Source: Devosia sp. YR412 (GTDB taxonomy: Bacteria; Pseudomonadota; Alphaproteobacteria; Rhizobiales; Devosiaceae). Taken from it: a stretch of 64,000 nucleotides of DNA. The stretch lies in the NCBI RefSeq assembly GCF_900110945.1, contig NZ_FOFL01000003.1, positions 248,001 to 312,000 of the forward strand, in the 5' to 3' direction. Position 1 is the stretch's first letter; every line of letters starts with the position of its first letter. The notes below the pieces were generated by a model. It was not told where the DNA came from. It saw only the letters and a program-made list of their open reading frames with translations, and searched no databases. Below, piece after piece: positions 6,922 through 16,507 of the stretch. A program made the position numbers and the translations under genes.

Positions 6922-9390
6922 ATGGCATTTCAGTTGAAGATTGCGCAGAAGCTGCCGCTGGCGCTGGTGGGTTCGGCGCTGCTGGTCAGCGCTGGCGTGG
7001 GTCTCGCCAGCTATCAGATCGGGCTGGGCACCGTGCAGGATCAGCGCAATCAGTCGATGGAAGCGTCCCTTACGACGGCCGTGTCGCTGGTCAGCGACTA
7101 TTATGACAGTGCCGAGGTCGACCTCCGTCTCTTCGTGCAGCGCTCCGACACCGTGACGGCGATGAAGAACCTGACGCGCTCGCTGGAAGAGCTGCGCATG
7201 GGCCTCGCCGAGCGTGCCGCGCTTCAGCTGCAGACCGCCTATGTCACCGAAAACCCCGACCCGGACGATCGTGCTTCGGTCGACAGCGTCGGCGCCAAGG
7301 GCGCGACCTATGACGCGCCGCACAAGAGATTCCATCCCGGCTTCCGCACCCTGGTGCAGGAACGGCAGTATTCGGATGTGCTGCTGATCAGCACCGCGGG
7401 CGACGTGGTCTATTCCGTCGCCAAGAATACGGATTTCGCTACCAATGTGTTAACCGATGGTGACATGGCGGCGACCGGGCTGGGCGCGGCTTTTGCAGCC
7501 GCCAAGGACCTGCCGGACGGGCAGGCGGTGTTCGTCGATTATTCGAACTATGCCCCGACCGGGGTGGCTGAAAGCTTCATGGCCATGCCGGTCTACGAGA
7601 AGGAAGCGAGCACCGGCGTGATGGTGCTGGCCATTCCCAGTGATGTGCTGAGCGCCCGGATTTCGGCCTTGTCTGGGCTTGGGCTGACCGGAGAGGTGGT
7701 CGTGGTCGGCGAGGATGGCCTGCTGCGCACGGAATCCCCTCGCACCGAAGCGCCCGATGTGCTGCAGTCGACATTGACGTCGGACGTACTGGCGCGGGCC
7801 TTTGCCGGCGAAACCAGCGAAGGCATCAGCACGGATTACCGCAATGCGCCCATGGTGGTGCGGGCCGGGCCGGTCAGCGTTGGCGGCGTCACCTGGGCGG
7901 TCGCGGCGGTGCAGCCGGAGGACGAGGTCTACGCGCCGGTCAACAATATGCGCAACATGATCCTGCTGGTGGGCGGGGCGTTGCTGGCCATTGCTGCCGT
8001 GGCCGGATATTTCTTTGCCCGCTCGGTCAGCCGGCCGATCAGCCGCCTGACGACGACCATGGAGCAGTTGGCGGACGGAGATCTCGATGTCAAGGTGCGC
8101 GGCGCCGATGGCAAGGATGAGCTTGGCGCCATGGCGCGGGCCGTGGAAGTGTTCCGCGAAAACGGTCTCAAGGTTGCGGCGATGACCGAGGCCGAGGCGG
8201 TGCAGATCATCCGCAGCCAGGCCGAGCGTGCGACTATGATGCAGGACCTGCAGCGTTCGTTTGGCGCGGTGGTGGATGCGGCGATTGCCGGTGATTTCAG
8301 CGGTCGCGTCGAGGCCGAATTTCCTGACGACGAGCTCAATAACCTGGCCGGTTCTGTCAATACGCTGGTGGCGACCGTCGATCGGGGCGTCAGCGAAACC
8401 GGTGTGGTGCTGGCATCGCTGGCCGATACCGATCTCACCAAGCGGATGAGAGGCCAGTATCACGGCGCCTTCGCCCAATTGCAGGCCGATACCAATGCGG
8501 TGGCCGACAAGCTGACCGATATCGTCGGCCAGCTCAAGGACACGTCCGGCACGCTGAAGACGGCCACCGGCGAAATCCTGTCTGGCGCTAATGACCTCAG
8601 CGAGCGCACCACGCGGCAGGCGGCGACGATCGAGGAAACCTCGGCGGCGATGGAGCAGCTGGCGTCCACCGTGATGCAGAATGCCGAGCGAGCGCGCGAA
8701 GCCAGCGACGTGGCGTCTGCGGTCACACGCACCGCCGAAGAGGGCGGGCAGGTAATGCATCAGGCGACCGAGGCGATGGAGCGCATTACCCAATCGTCAG
8801 GCAAGATTTCCAACATCATCGGGCTGATCGACGATATCGCCTTCCAGACCAACCTGCTTGCTCTCAATGCTTCTGTCGAAGCCGCTCGCGCCGGCGATGC
8901 CGGCAAGGGCTTTGCCGTGGTGGCGGTGGAAGTGCGGCGGCTGGCGCAATCGGCGGCCAATGCCTCGTCCGAGGTCAAGGCCTTGATCGAACAGTCTGCG
9001 GGTGAGGTCAGGGGTGGCTCGCGCCTGGTGCTGGATGCGGCCAGCAAGCTCGAAGCCATGGTCGCCGCAGCGCGATCATCCAATGGCCTGATGAGCGGCA
9101 TTGCCCGGGACAGTCGCGAGCAGGCCGGGGCGATCGAAGAGGTCAACACGGCCGTCCGCACCATGGACGAGATGACCCAGCACAATGCGGCACTGGTGGA
9201 AGAGATCAACGCGGCCATCGAGCAGACGGAGGCCCAGGCCAATGAGCTCGACCGGATCGTCGAGATTTTCATCACCGATGACCGGGCAGCGCTCTCAAAC
9301 CATCAGCAGCATGGTTCACCTGTGCCGGTCAGAGCGGCGACGGACAGTGAGCGTGACGCTCGGCCCGAGCGCATTCTGGCCCGTGCTTGA
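6922..9390 (+). CDS. Methyl-accepting chemotaxis receptor 1 (double-Cache type)
   Basis: An 822-residue transmembrane chemoreceptor. TM1 spans about residues 10-32 and TM2 about 345-367, enclosing a ~310-residue periplasmic domain of dCache size, with motifs such as [19 protein letters not shown]. Three HAMP-like units follow ([59 protein letters not shown]), then the signalling domain with its hairpin near residue 643 ([20 protein letters not shown]). Start ATG 6922 has GGAGG at 6912-6916; the frame is open upstream to 6802. It ends ERILARA and lacks the DWxEF tether. The sensor is paralogous to that of receptor 6. The ligand is unknown. Confidence 0.93.
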   Translation: MAFQLKIAQKLPLALVGSALLVSAGVGLASYQIGLGTVQDQRNQSMEASLTTAVSLVSDYYDSAEVDLRLFVQRSDTVTAMKNLTRSLEELRMGLAERAALQLQTAYVTENPDPDDRASVDSVGAKGATYDAPHKRFHPGFRTLVQERQYSDVLLISTAGDVVYSVAKNTDFATNVLTDGDMAATGLGAAFAAAKDLPDGQAVFVDYSNYAPTGVAESFMAMPVYEKEASTGVMVLAIPSDVLSARISALSGLGLTGEVVVVGEDGLLRTESPRTEAPDVLQSTLTSDVLARAFAGETSEGISTDYRNAPMVVRAGPVSVGGVTWAVAAVQPEDEVYAPVNNMRNMILLVGGALLAIAAVAGYFFARSVSRPISRLTTTMEQLADGDLDVKVRGADGKDELGAMARAVEVFRENGLKVAAMTEAEAVQIIRSQAERATMMQDLQRSFGAVVDAAIAGDFSGRVEAEFPDDELNNLAGSVNTLVATVDRGVSETGVVLASLADTDLTKRMRGQYHGAFAQLQADTNAVADKLTDIVGQLKDTSGTLKTATGEILSGANDLSERTTRQAATIEETSAAMEQLASTVMQNAERAREASDVASAVTRTAEEGGQVMHQATEAMERITQSSGKISNIIGLIDDIAFQTNLLALNASVEAARAGDAGKGFAVVAVEVRRLAQSAANASSEVKALIEQSAGEVRGGSRLVLDAASKLEAMVAAARSSNGLMSGIARDSREQAGAIEEVNTAVRTMDEMTQHNAALVEEINAAIEQTEAQANELDRIVEIFITDDRAALSNHQQHGSPVPVRAATDSERDARPERILARA

Positions 9391-9503
9391 GGGGCGAAGG
9401 GGCGGCGTCAGGCAAGTTGTCACGCAAAGGCTGAAAAAATAACTGCGGATTGCGCATTAATCCTCGTTCCGGGCCCTCCCGAGGCTTGGCGGAGAAGAAT
9501 CGG

Positions 9504-9509
9504 TTAACC
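9504..9509 (+). promoter_or_regulatory. TTAACC motif upstream of receptor 2
   Basis: TTAACC sits 78 bases before the receptor 2 start, in the same relative place as TTAACC/TTAACCAT motifs before other array genes. Too short to stand alone. Confidence 0.25.
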
Positions 9510-9586
9510 GCTGTGTCCTAACTTTGACGGAATTGATTGTGGATGCGCGGGAGTGAGCGCGTCCGGATCTTTGGGGGAAATGATCC

Positions 9587-11665
9587 ATGCGTATGCTTAC
9601 GGCCGTGTTCGGCAATATCCGGATGACCACGACAATTGCTGTTCTGGTGCTGGTCTCCATTATCGGGTCCATTGCTGCCGTATCGGGTGCCATCTACCTG
9701 AACCTGCATGCGCGCTCGATGGCTGACAGCACGCTGCAGCAGCAGACCAATCTGGCGGTAGCGGCGACCATTCTCGAGCGGCGGATTTCCGGTTCGGTGC
9801 TGAACTGGACCCCCGAAGGCACCATGGATGCCTTCCAGAGCTGGGCGGTGCCGCCCTTCTATGACACCGAAATCATCGACTCAGTGACCCGCGTCACCCA
9901 GCAGGATGCGACGATCTATGTGCTGGATTCGGCGACGCAGGTGCTGGTCGGCAAGACCACCAGCATTGCGGCGCCCGATGGTACCCGCGTTGCCGACCTC
10001 ACCCTTGATGCCAGCAGCCCGGTGTTTGCCAGCCTGATGGCCGGCGAGCCCTTCATGGGACAGCTGCCGATCAATGGGGTGGATTATTTTGGCGCCCTGC
10101 AGCCGATCGAAAAGATGAGCGGCGAGGTGATGGGTGCGATCTTTGTCGGTACGCCGATGGCCGCGATCGAAGCCGCCGCCAACGGCGTGCTGGGCCTGAT
10201 CCTGATGGTGGGTGGCGCGGTGGTCGTAGCGCTGGGCCTCGTCGGGTTTGTGCTCTCCAATGTCATCACACGGCCAATCCCCAAGCTGGCCCATTCGATG
10301 GAGACGATTGCCGAGGGCCACTACGATATCGACGTGCCCTATACCGGACTGGGCAATGAAGTGGGCGGCATGGCCCGCGCCGTGGAAGTGTTCCGCCAGA
10401 ATGGATTGCGCGTTAGCCAGATGACCGAGGCCGAGGCGGCCCGGATCATTGCCGACCAGGAAAACCGGCAGCAGATGATGAGCGAGCTGCAATCGGCCTT
10501 TGGCGCGGTGGTGGATGCCGCGGTGGCCGGCGATTTCTCCAAGCAGGTTTCGGTGGAATTCCCCGATCCAGAACTCAATGCTTTGGCCGGTAGCGTCAAC
10601 AATCTGGTGTCGACCTTCAATCGCGGCGTCACCGAAATTGGCCAGGTGCTGGGTGCGATGGCCGACACCGACCTGACCCAGCGTATGCATGGCGACTATG
10701 AAGGCGCCTTTGCCACGCTGAAATCCGACATCAATGCCGTGGCCGACAAGCTGACTGAAGTGATCGGCCAGCTGCGCCACACATCAGGTTCGCTGAAGAC
10801 CGCGACAGGCGAAATTCTTTCGGGCGCCAATGATCTCTCGGAACGCACCACCAAGCAGGCAGCGACGATCGAGGAAACCTCTGCGGCGATGGAGCAGCTG
10901 GCATCGACGGTGATGCAGAATGCCCAGCGCGCCAAGGAGGCCAGCGCCAATGCCATGCAGGTCACCAAAACCGCCGAAGAGGGCGGTCAGGTGATGGATG
11001 CGGCAACCTCGGCGATGGAACGGATCACCCAGTCCTCGGCCAAGATTTCCAATATCATCGGCATGATCGACGATATCGCCTTCCAGACCAACCTTTTGGC
11101 GCTGAACGCCTCGGTGGAAGCAGCGCGTGCTGGCGATGCCGGCAAGGGCTTTGCGGTGGTGGCCGTGGAAGTGCGGCGGCTGGCGCAGTCTGCCGCGAGC
11201 GCTTCGTCGGACGTCAAGGCGCTGATCGAGCAGTCGGCCAATGAGGTCAGGACCGGCTCCAAGCTGGTCGGTGATGCAGCCGGCAAGCTCAAGTCCATGC
11301 TGGACGCGGCGCGGGGCAACAATGGCCTCTTGGAATCCATTGCCAATGACAGCCGCGAACAGGCTTCGGCCATCGAGGAAGTGTCCACGGCCGTCCGCAC
11401 CATGGACGAGATGACCCAGCATAACGCGGCGCTGGTCGAAGAAACCAATGCGGCGATCGAGCAGACCGAGGCACAGGCCACGGAGCTCGACCGCATTGTC
11501 GAGGTGTTCCGCATCACCCAGCAGGAGGCGCCGGTTCGCGTTGCCAGGGCACCCACCCCGCCGGCTTCGGCTGCGCGCGGCCTGCAGCATCGGCTGGCCT
11601 CGGCATCGGCCAATCTCAAGAGCCACGGTAACGCCGCCATTGCGGCGGATTGGGATGAGTTCTGA
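9587..11665 (+). CDS. Methyl-accepting chemotaxis receptor 2 (Cache_3-like sensor)
   Basis: A 692-residue receptor. TM1 is about 13-37, TM2 about 200-225, and the ~160-residue periplasmic domain resembles the single-Cache (Cache_3/Cache_2-like) family: AVAATILERRI near its start, TIYVLDSATQVLVG centrally and SGEVMGAIFVGTPM at its end. It is paralogous to the receptor 3 sensor. Cytoplasmic part: HAMP plus two HAMP-like repeats, and the signalling hairpin near residue 501. The C-terminus SHGNAAIAADWDEF carries an xWxxF pentapeptide of the type that binds CheR/CheB. Start ATG 9587 follows TTTGGGGGAAATGATCC. No hairpin terminator is evident after it. Confidence 0.93.
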   Translation: MRMLTAVFGNIRMTTTIAVLVLVSIIGSIAAVSGAIYLNLHARSMADSTLQQQTNLAVAATILERRISGSVLNWTPEGTMDAFQSWAVPPFYDTEIIDSVTRVTQQDATIYVLDSATQVLVGKTTSIAAPDGTRVADLTLDASSPVFASLMAGEPFMGQLPINGVDYFGALQPIEKMSGEVMGAIFVGTPMAAIEAAANGVLGLILMVGGAVVVALGLVGFVLSNVITRPIPKLAHSMETIAEGHYDIDVPYTGLGNEVGGMARAVEVFRQNGLRVSQMTEAEAARIIADQENRQQMMSELQSAFGAVVDAAVAGDFSKQVSVEFPDPELNALAGSVNNLVSTFNRGVTEIGQVLGAMADTDLTQRMHGDYEGAFATLKSDINAVADKLTEVIGQLRHTSGSLKTATGEILSGANDLSERTTKQAATIEETSAAMEQLASTVMQNAQRAKEASANAMQVTKTAEEGGQVMDAATSAMERITQSSAKISNIIGMIDDIAFQTNLLALNASVEAARAGDAGKGFAVVAVEVRRLAQSAASASSDVKALIEQSANEVRTGSKLVGDAAGKLKSMLDAARGNNGLLESIANDSREQASAIEEVSTAVRTMDEMTQHNAALVEETNAAIEQTEAQATELDRIVEVFRITQQEAPVRVARAPTPPASAARGLQHRLASASANLKSHGNAAIAADWDEF

Positions 11666-11719
11666 CGCTTCAACCGCTATACTATAGACCCCTGCGCCGG
11701 AGATGCGCGGAGGAGATTT

Positions 11720-11737
11720 ATCAGTATAAATACTGAT
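11720..11737. repeat. Perfect inverted repeat upstream of receptor 3
   Basis: ATCAGTAT-AA-ATACTGAT, 8-bp arms, strikingly AT-rich for this DNA. Its location 136 bases before the receptor 3 start suits a repressor or activator site. Confidence 0.5.
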
Positions 11738-11743
11738 CTATTT

Positions 11744-11757
11744 GTCCGCTTGCGGAC
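11744..11757. repeat. Short inverted repeat GTCCGC-TT-GCGGAC
   Basis: Second hairpin-forming element in the 207-base receptor 2-3 intergenic region, immediately after the AT-rich palindrome. No T tract follows, so it is not a clear terminator. Confidence 0.35.
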
Positions 11758-11780
11758 CAATAGAGAGCGTCCTGTCATGA

Positions 11781-11795
11781 ATAACGCTTGGTTAA
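11781..11795 (+). promoter_or_regulatory. CtrA-like box upstream of receptor 3
   Basis: ATAA-CGCTTGG-TTAA, one mismatch from TTAA-N7-TTAA, 78 bases before the receptor 3 start codon. Confidence 0.35.
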
Positions 11796-11798
11796 TCC

Positions 11799-11819
11799 CC
11801 CGATGATAATTTCATCGGG
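11799..11819 (+). repeat. Hairpin in the receptor 3 leader
   Basis: CCCGATGA-TAATT-TCATCGGG, perfect 8-bp stem, ends 54 bases before the start of receptor 3. It could be a leader hairpin or operator; there is no T tract. Confidence 0.45.
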
Positions 11820-11872
11820 CTGAACGCGCCTATTTTCTTAGGTGGCAGCATGGGTTTAATGGGGCCATTGGC

Positions 11873-13960
11873 ATGCTGCAGCGCGCTGGACATATTCTGG
11901 GCAATATCAAGCTCACCACGATGATCGCCACGCTGGTGATTTCTGCCATCATCGTGTCGGTCGGGGTGATCCTTGCCGCAACCTATGTCAATTTGAGCGC
12001 ATCGGCGCGCGAGAGCGCGGCAGAGGCGCAGGTCACCAGCCTCGAGATCGCCGCGACCGTGTTGCAGGGCAGCCTGCCGGGTGCCGAGGTCAAATGGACC
12101 GATGGCGGCGAGATTGCCGGTATTCACGCCTGGGCCATGCCGGCACAATTCATCGATCATACGATCGTCGATTCCATTGCCAGGATTACCGACGAAGCCG
12201 CAACGATCTTTGCCTGGGACGAGACGCAGCAAGATTTCATCCGCATGACGACAACGATTGTCGGCGCGGATGGCCAGCGCATTCTCGGTACGCCGCTGGG
12301 TCAGGCGAGCCCCGCCTATGCCGCCATGATGGCGGGTCAATCCTATTTCGGCGAGGCGACGATTGTCGGCAAGCCCTATTACACGGCCTATCAGCCCATT
12401 CTCGACCAGGCCGGCAAGCCGGTCGGCATCCTGTTCGTCGGGCTCGACCGTGGTGAGGTCGAGGCGGTGATCCACGATACCGTCAATGTGCTGCTGGTTG
12501 TCGGTGCCGTGGCGCTCATCGTGCTTGGCGCTATCGGTTATTTGATGTCGCGCCTGATGATGGCGCCCGTGCCGCGCCTGGCGCGCACCATGAAGGCCAT
12601 TGCCAGGGGCGACTACGACACCGAAGTGCCCTTCACCGCTCGCGGCAATGAAGTGGGCGAGATGGCGCGTGCCGTGGAAGTGTTCCGCGAGAATGGCCTC
12701 AAGGTCAGCGCCATGAGTGACGAGGAGCGCTTGTCCAGCGAGCGCCGTGCTATCGAGCGCAGCGACATGATGGTGGCGTTGCAGGCAGCGTTCGGCGAAG
12801 TGGTCGATGCGGCCATTGCCGGCGATTTCTCCAAGCGCGTGCATGCTCAATTTCCGGATCGGGAACTGAATTCGCTGGCGCAGAGCGTCAACAATCTGGT
12901 CGAGACGGTCGATCGCGGCATTGGTGAAACCGGCCAGGTGCTCGACGCGCTGGCCAATACCGACCTGACCAAGCGCATGCATGGCGACTATCAGGGCGCT
13001 TTTGCCCGCCTCAAGACCGATACCAATGCGGTGAGCGAAAAACTGGCCGAAGTGGTCGGCAGCGCGCAGCATATCTCGGGCTCGCTGAAGCAGGCGACCG
13101 GCGAAATCCTCTCCGGCATGAACGACCTTTCCGAGCGCACCACCAAGCAGGCGGCAACGATCGAAGAGACCTCCGCTGCCATGGAGCAGCTTGCGGCCAC
13201 CGTCGCCGACAATGCCCGCATGGCCGAAGACGCCAATGGCAAGGCGCAGTCGGTGTCGCAGAGTGCGGCGCAGAGCGGGCTCACCATGACCCAGGCCAAC
13301 GAAGCCATGGAACGCATCACCACCAGCTCGGCCAAGATTTCCAATATCATCGGCATGATCGACGACATCGCCTTCCAGACCAATCTGCTGGCGTTGAATG
13401 CCTCGGTCGAGGCTGCCCGCGCTGGTGATGCCGGCAAGGGCTTTGCCGTGGTGGCTGTGGAAGTGCGTCGTCTGGCGCAGTCGGCGGCGAGCGCCTCGTC
13501 GGATGTGAAGGCACTGATCGAGCAGAGCGCGACCGAAGTGCGTGGCGGTTCACGCCTCGTCTCCAATGCGGCCGAACAGCTGGCGGCGATGCTCAACGCG
13601 GTCAACGAGAATGCCAGCCTGATGCAGGCCATCGCCCAGGCCAGCAAGGATCAGGCTTCGGCGATTGACGAGGTCACCATCGCCGTGCGGACGCTGGACG
13701 AGATGACCCAGCATAATGCGGCGCTGGTGGAACAGACCAATGCTGCCATCGAGCAGACCGAGGCGCAGGCTTCCGAGCTCGACAGGGTGGTGGACGTGTT
13801 CACGCTGGATGCTACGGTGAGCCGTGCGCCGACCCGCCAGATCGCGGCGGCAGCCCCGGCGGCTCCGGTGCGCAGTTCGATGCAGAAGGTGCGCTCGGCG
13901 GCCCAGTCCTATCTCAGCCATGGCAATGCGGCCATCTCCAGCGACTGGTCTGAATTCTAG
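11873..13960 (+). CDS. Methyl-accepting chemotaxis receptor 3 (Cache_3-like sensor)
   Basis: A 695-residue receptor, TM1 about 15-38 and TM2 about 204-226. The periplasmic domain matches receptor 2 in layout ([28 protein letters not shown]) but is diverged, so ligands probably differ. The cytoplasmic half is instead almost identical to that of receptor 5: [34 protein letters not shown] and [19 protein letters not shown] occur in both and in no other array member. Hairpin near residue 502. C-terminus [14 protein letters not shown] has the tether pentapeptide. The ATG at 11873 has only a weak ribosome site (GGGGCC). Confidence 0.92.
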   Translation: MLQRAGHILGNIKLTTMIATLVISAIIVSVGVILAATYVNLSASARESAAEAQVTSLEIAATVLQGSLPGAEVKWTDGGEIAGIHAWAMPAQFIDHTIVDSIARITDEAATIFAWDETQQDFIRMTTTIVGADGQRILGTPLGQASPAYAAMMAGQSYFGEATIVGKPYYTAYQPILDQAGKPVGILFVGLDRGEVEAVIHDTVNVLLVVGAVALIVLGAIGYLMSRLMMAPVPRLARTMKAIARGDYDTEVPFTARGNEVGEMARAVEVFRENGLKVSAMSDEERLSSERRAIERSDMMVALQAAFGEVVDAAIAGDFSKRVHAQFPDRELNSLAQSVNNLVETVDRGIGETGQVLDALANTDLTKRMHGDYQGAFARLKTDTNAVSEKLAEVVGSAQHISGSLKQATGEILSGMNDLSERTTKQAATIEETSAAMEQLAATVADNARMAEDANGKAQSVSQSAAQSGLTMTQANEAMERITTSSAKISNIIGMIDDIAFQTNLLALNASVEAARAGDAGKGFAVVAVEVRRLAQSAASASSDVKALIEQSATEVRGGSRLVSNAAEQLAAMLNAVNENASLMQAIAQASKDQASAIDEVTIAVRTLDEMTQHNAALVEQTNAAIEQTEAQASELDRVVDVFTLDATVSRAPTRQIAAAAPAAPVRSSMQKVRSAAQSYLSHGNAAISSDWSEF

Positions 13961-13984
13961 AATTCATCAGTAAACGTCGAAGCA

Positions 13985-14012
13985 AAAAGGAGCGCCTTAT
14001 GGCGCTCTTTTT
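13985..14012 (+). terminator. Rho-independent terminator after receptor 3
   Basis: GAGCGCC-TTAT-GGCGCTC stem, preceded by AAAAAG and followed by TTTTT. Confidence 0.92.
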
Positions 14013-14035
14013 ATTTCCTGACAGTGGTTTAGTAT

Positions 14036-14050
14036 TTTACCACGCATTAA
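14036..14050 (+). promoter_or_regulatory. CtrA-like box upstream of receptor 4
   Basis: TTTA-CCACGCA-TTAA followed by CC, one mismatch from TTAA-N7-TTAA, within the 288-base gap before receptor 4. Confidence 0.4.
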
Positions 14051-14248
14051 CCAGCTTCAGACAGTATCGAATTCGGACGCATCAATAACAACACGTGACC
14101 CTGCCGGGAATCGGGGTCGCATGAGGTAGCATGTCGTCCCACCCACCAATCTTGCTTGCCGTCAAAGCTCGCGGAGCCAGGTCTTGCCTGTTCGCTCGCG
14201 GCTCTTTGCCGTTCGGCCCCCATCTCAAACCGTCACCTGGAGCGCACC

Positions 14249-16276
14249 GTGACTAACCTTTTTACCGGCAGTATTGCCAGACGTCTGTATAGCCTGCTCT
14301 TCGTGTTCGCTTTGGGTTTCGTGGCCGTCGTCGGTTACCAGCTTTATGCGCTGCGGCAGAGCCTTGATCAGTTCAAGCGCACGGAGATCCAGTCAGTGGT
14401 CCAGTCCGGCGCCAGCATTGTGCAGAGCTTTTACGACCAGGCCCAGGCCGGCACCATGACGACGGAAGCCGCGCAGGCCGAAGCGCTCAATGTGCTGCGC
14501 AGCATGCGCTACCAGGGCGAGGAATATCTGTTCGTCGACAACTATGACTACGTCAACGTGATGCACAGCTACCAGCCGGAGAAGGAAGGCACCAACCGCA
14601 AGGAGGTTAAGGACGGCAATGGCAAGTTCTATCTCGACGAGATGATCACCGCCGCCAAGGCCCAGGGCTCCTATTTCGTCTCCTATGCCTTCAAGGACAA
14701 GGATGACACGTTCAAGGACAAGGTGACCTATGCCCAGGCGTTCGAGCCATGGGGCTGGGTGATTGCCTCGGGCGTGCTGATGACCACGGTGCAGGCGATC
14801 TTCTGGCAGGCCGCCATCACCAGCGCTCTGATCACACTGGGCGTGATGGTCGTGGTGCTGCTGCTGGGTGGCCTGATCGCCCGCGCCATCGGCAAGCCGA
14901 TCAATGCGCTGACCGAAGACATGACAAGCATTGCTGCCAATGACTTCGATGTGGTGCTGGCTGGCCAGAACCGCCGCGACGAGATCGGCGCCATGGCCCG
15001 CGCCGTGGAAGTGTTCCGCGAGAACGGCCTCAAGGTTAGCCAGATGACCGAGGCGGAAGCTGCTCGCATCATCGCCGACCAGGCCGCGCGCCAGCAAATG
15101 ATGAGCGAGCTGCAGGACGCTTTCGGCCAGGTGGTGGATGCCGCGATTGCCGGCGACTTTGCCCGCCGCGTCGAGACCGAATTCCCCGATGCCGAACTCA
15201 ATGGCCTGGCACAGAGCGTCAATAGCCTCGTCGCTACCGTCGAGCGCGGTCTGGACGAAACCGGCCGCGTGTTGACGGCCCTTGCCAATACCGACCTGAC
15301 CAAGCGCATGGACGGCGATTACCAGGGCGCTTTCGCGCGCCTCAAGACCGATACCAATGCGGTGGGCGACAAGCTGAGCGAAGTGGTTTCGCAGCTGCGC
15401 AACACCTCGGGTTCGCTGCGTACCGCAACCGGCGAAATCCTCGCCGGCGCCAATGACCTGTCCGAGCGCACTACTAAGCAGGCTGCGACGATCGAAGAGA
15501 CCTCGGCCGCCATGGAGCAGCTGGCCTCCACCGTGCTGCAGAATGCCCAGCGCGCCAAGGATGCCAGCGTCAATGCAGCCGACGTGACCCGTACCGCCGA
15601 AGAGGGTGGTCTGGTGATGGAAAAGGCCAATGCCGCCATGGTGGCGATCGAAGCCAGCTCGGGCAAGATTTCCAATATCATCGGGCTGATCGACGATATC
15701 GCCTTCCAGACCAATCTGCTCGCCTTGAACGCTTCGGTGGAAGCCGCTCGCGCTGGCGATGCCGGCAAGGGCTTTGCCGTGGTGGCCGTGGAAGTGCGGC
15801 GCCTGGCGCAGTCGGCGGCATCTGCTTCGGCTGATGTGAAGGTGCTGATCGAACAATCGGCGACCGAAGTGGGGCTGGGCTCGCGCCTGGTTTCCGATGC
15901 GGCCGGTCGCCTCTCGGCCATGCTCGATGCCGCCCGCTCCAACAACCAGCTGATGGATGGCATTGCCCGCGAAAGCCGTGAGCAGGCCTCGGCCATCGAC
16001 GAGGTCAATATCGCCGTCCGCACCATGGACGAGATGACCCAGCACAATGCGGCGCTGGTCGAGGAGATCAATGCGGCGATCGAGCAGACCGAGTCGCAGG
16101 CCAGCGCGCTGGACGAGATCGTCACCGTGTTCCACACCGGCGATCATTATGCCGCGCCACGCCGCACCAGCAATGTGGTTGCCGCACCGGTCAAGCCAGC
16201 TGGCGTCAAGCGCGCCGCACAGGCCTATCTCAGCCAGGGCAATGCGGCGATCTCCACCGACTGGAGCGAGTTCTAG
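14249..16276 (+). CDS. Methyl-accepting chemotaxis receptor 4 (single Cache_2 sensor)
   Basis: A 675-residue receptor. TM1 about 12-32, TM2 about 186-208. The ~150-residue periplasmic part has the sCache_2 signature: VLRSMRYQGEEYLFVDNYDY, a tandem VNVMHSYQPEKEGTN, and AFEPWGWVIASGVLM before TM2. Such domains often bind small organic acids, but the ligand here is unknown. Three HAMP-like units and a signalling hairpin near residue 488 follow. C-terminus SQGNAAISTDWSEF carries the tether. I place the start at GTG 14249 (TGGAG at 14238-14242); the open frame extends back to 14156 without domain sequence. Its own terminator follows. Confidence 0.92.
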   Translation: MTNLFTGSIARRLYSLLFVFALGFVAVVGYQLYALRQSLDQFKRTEIQSVVQSGASIVQSFYDQAQAGTMTTEAAQAEALNVLRSMRYQGEEYLFVDNYDYVNVMHSYQPEKEGTNRKEVKDGNGKFYLDEMITAAKAQGSYFVSYAFKDKDDTFKDKVTYAQAFEPWGWVIASGVLMTTVQAIFWQAAITSALITLGVMVVVLLLGGLIARAIGKPINALTEDMTSIAANDFDVVLAGQNRRDEIGAMARAVEVFRENGLKVSQMTEAEAARIIADQAARQQMMSELQDAFGQVVDAAIAGDFARRVETEFPDAELNGLAQSVNSLVATVERGLDETGRVLTALANTDLTKRMDGDYQGAFARLKTDTNAVGDKLSEVVSQLRNTSGSLRTATGEILAGANDLSERTTKQAATIEETSAAMEQLASTVLQNAQRAKDASVNAADVTRTAEEGGLVMEKANAAMVAIEASSGKISNIIGLIDDIAFQTNLLALNASVEAARAGDAGKGFAVVAVEVRRLAQSAASASADVKVLIEQSATEVGLGSRLVSDAAGRLSAMLDAARSNNQLMDGIARESREQASAIDEVNIAVRTMDEMTQHNAALVEEINAAIEQTESQASALDEIVTVFHTGDHYAAPRRTSNVVAAPVKPAGVKRAAQAYLSQGNAAISTDWSEF

Positions 16277-16303
16277 CCGCTCGACTGCTCGTAAAATGAA
16301 AGG

Positions 16304-16330
16304 CGCCCTCCTCGCGGAGGGCGTTTTTTT
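16304..16330 (+). terminator. Rho-independent terminator after receptor 4
   Basis: CGCCCTCC-TCGC-GGAGGGCG stem followed by seven T residues. Confidence 0.93.
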
Positions 16331-16507
16331 ATGTCCAGTCAACGACTTGGTGGACGACTTGCCGCAGCCCCCCATTCAGAAAATGTTAAACATGAATATG
16401 TCACGGCTGCTGTCGTATCGACAGGACTGACGCTGGTGCAATCGGCGGAGGAGCCCGGCCCAGTCGGTGTCATCCATCTAACGGTCCAGAATGGACTGGA
16501 GACACGA

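Noticed and set aside
14393..16375. 660-codon open frame antisense to receptor 4, and similar long antisense frames over receptors 1, 3, 5 and 6
   Set aside because: High-GC codon bias leaves the opposite strand open; the products are His/Arg/Gly-rich without domains, and the plus-strand receptors are unmistakable.
16331..16507. Upstream extension of receptor 5
   Set aside because: It begins in the T tract of the receptor 4 terminator; a good ribosome site and TM1 support ATG 16508.
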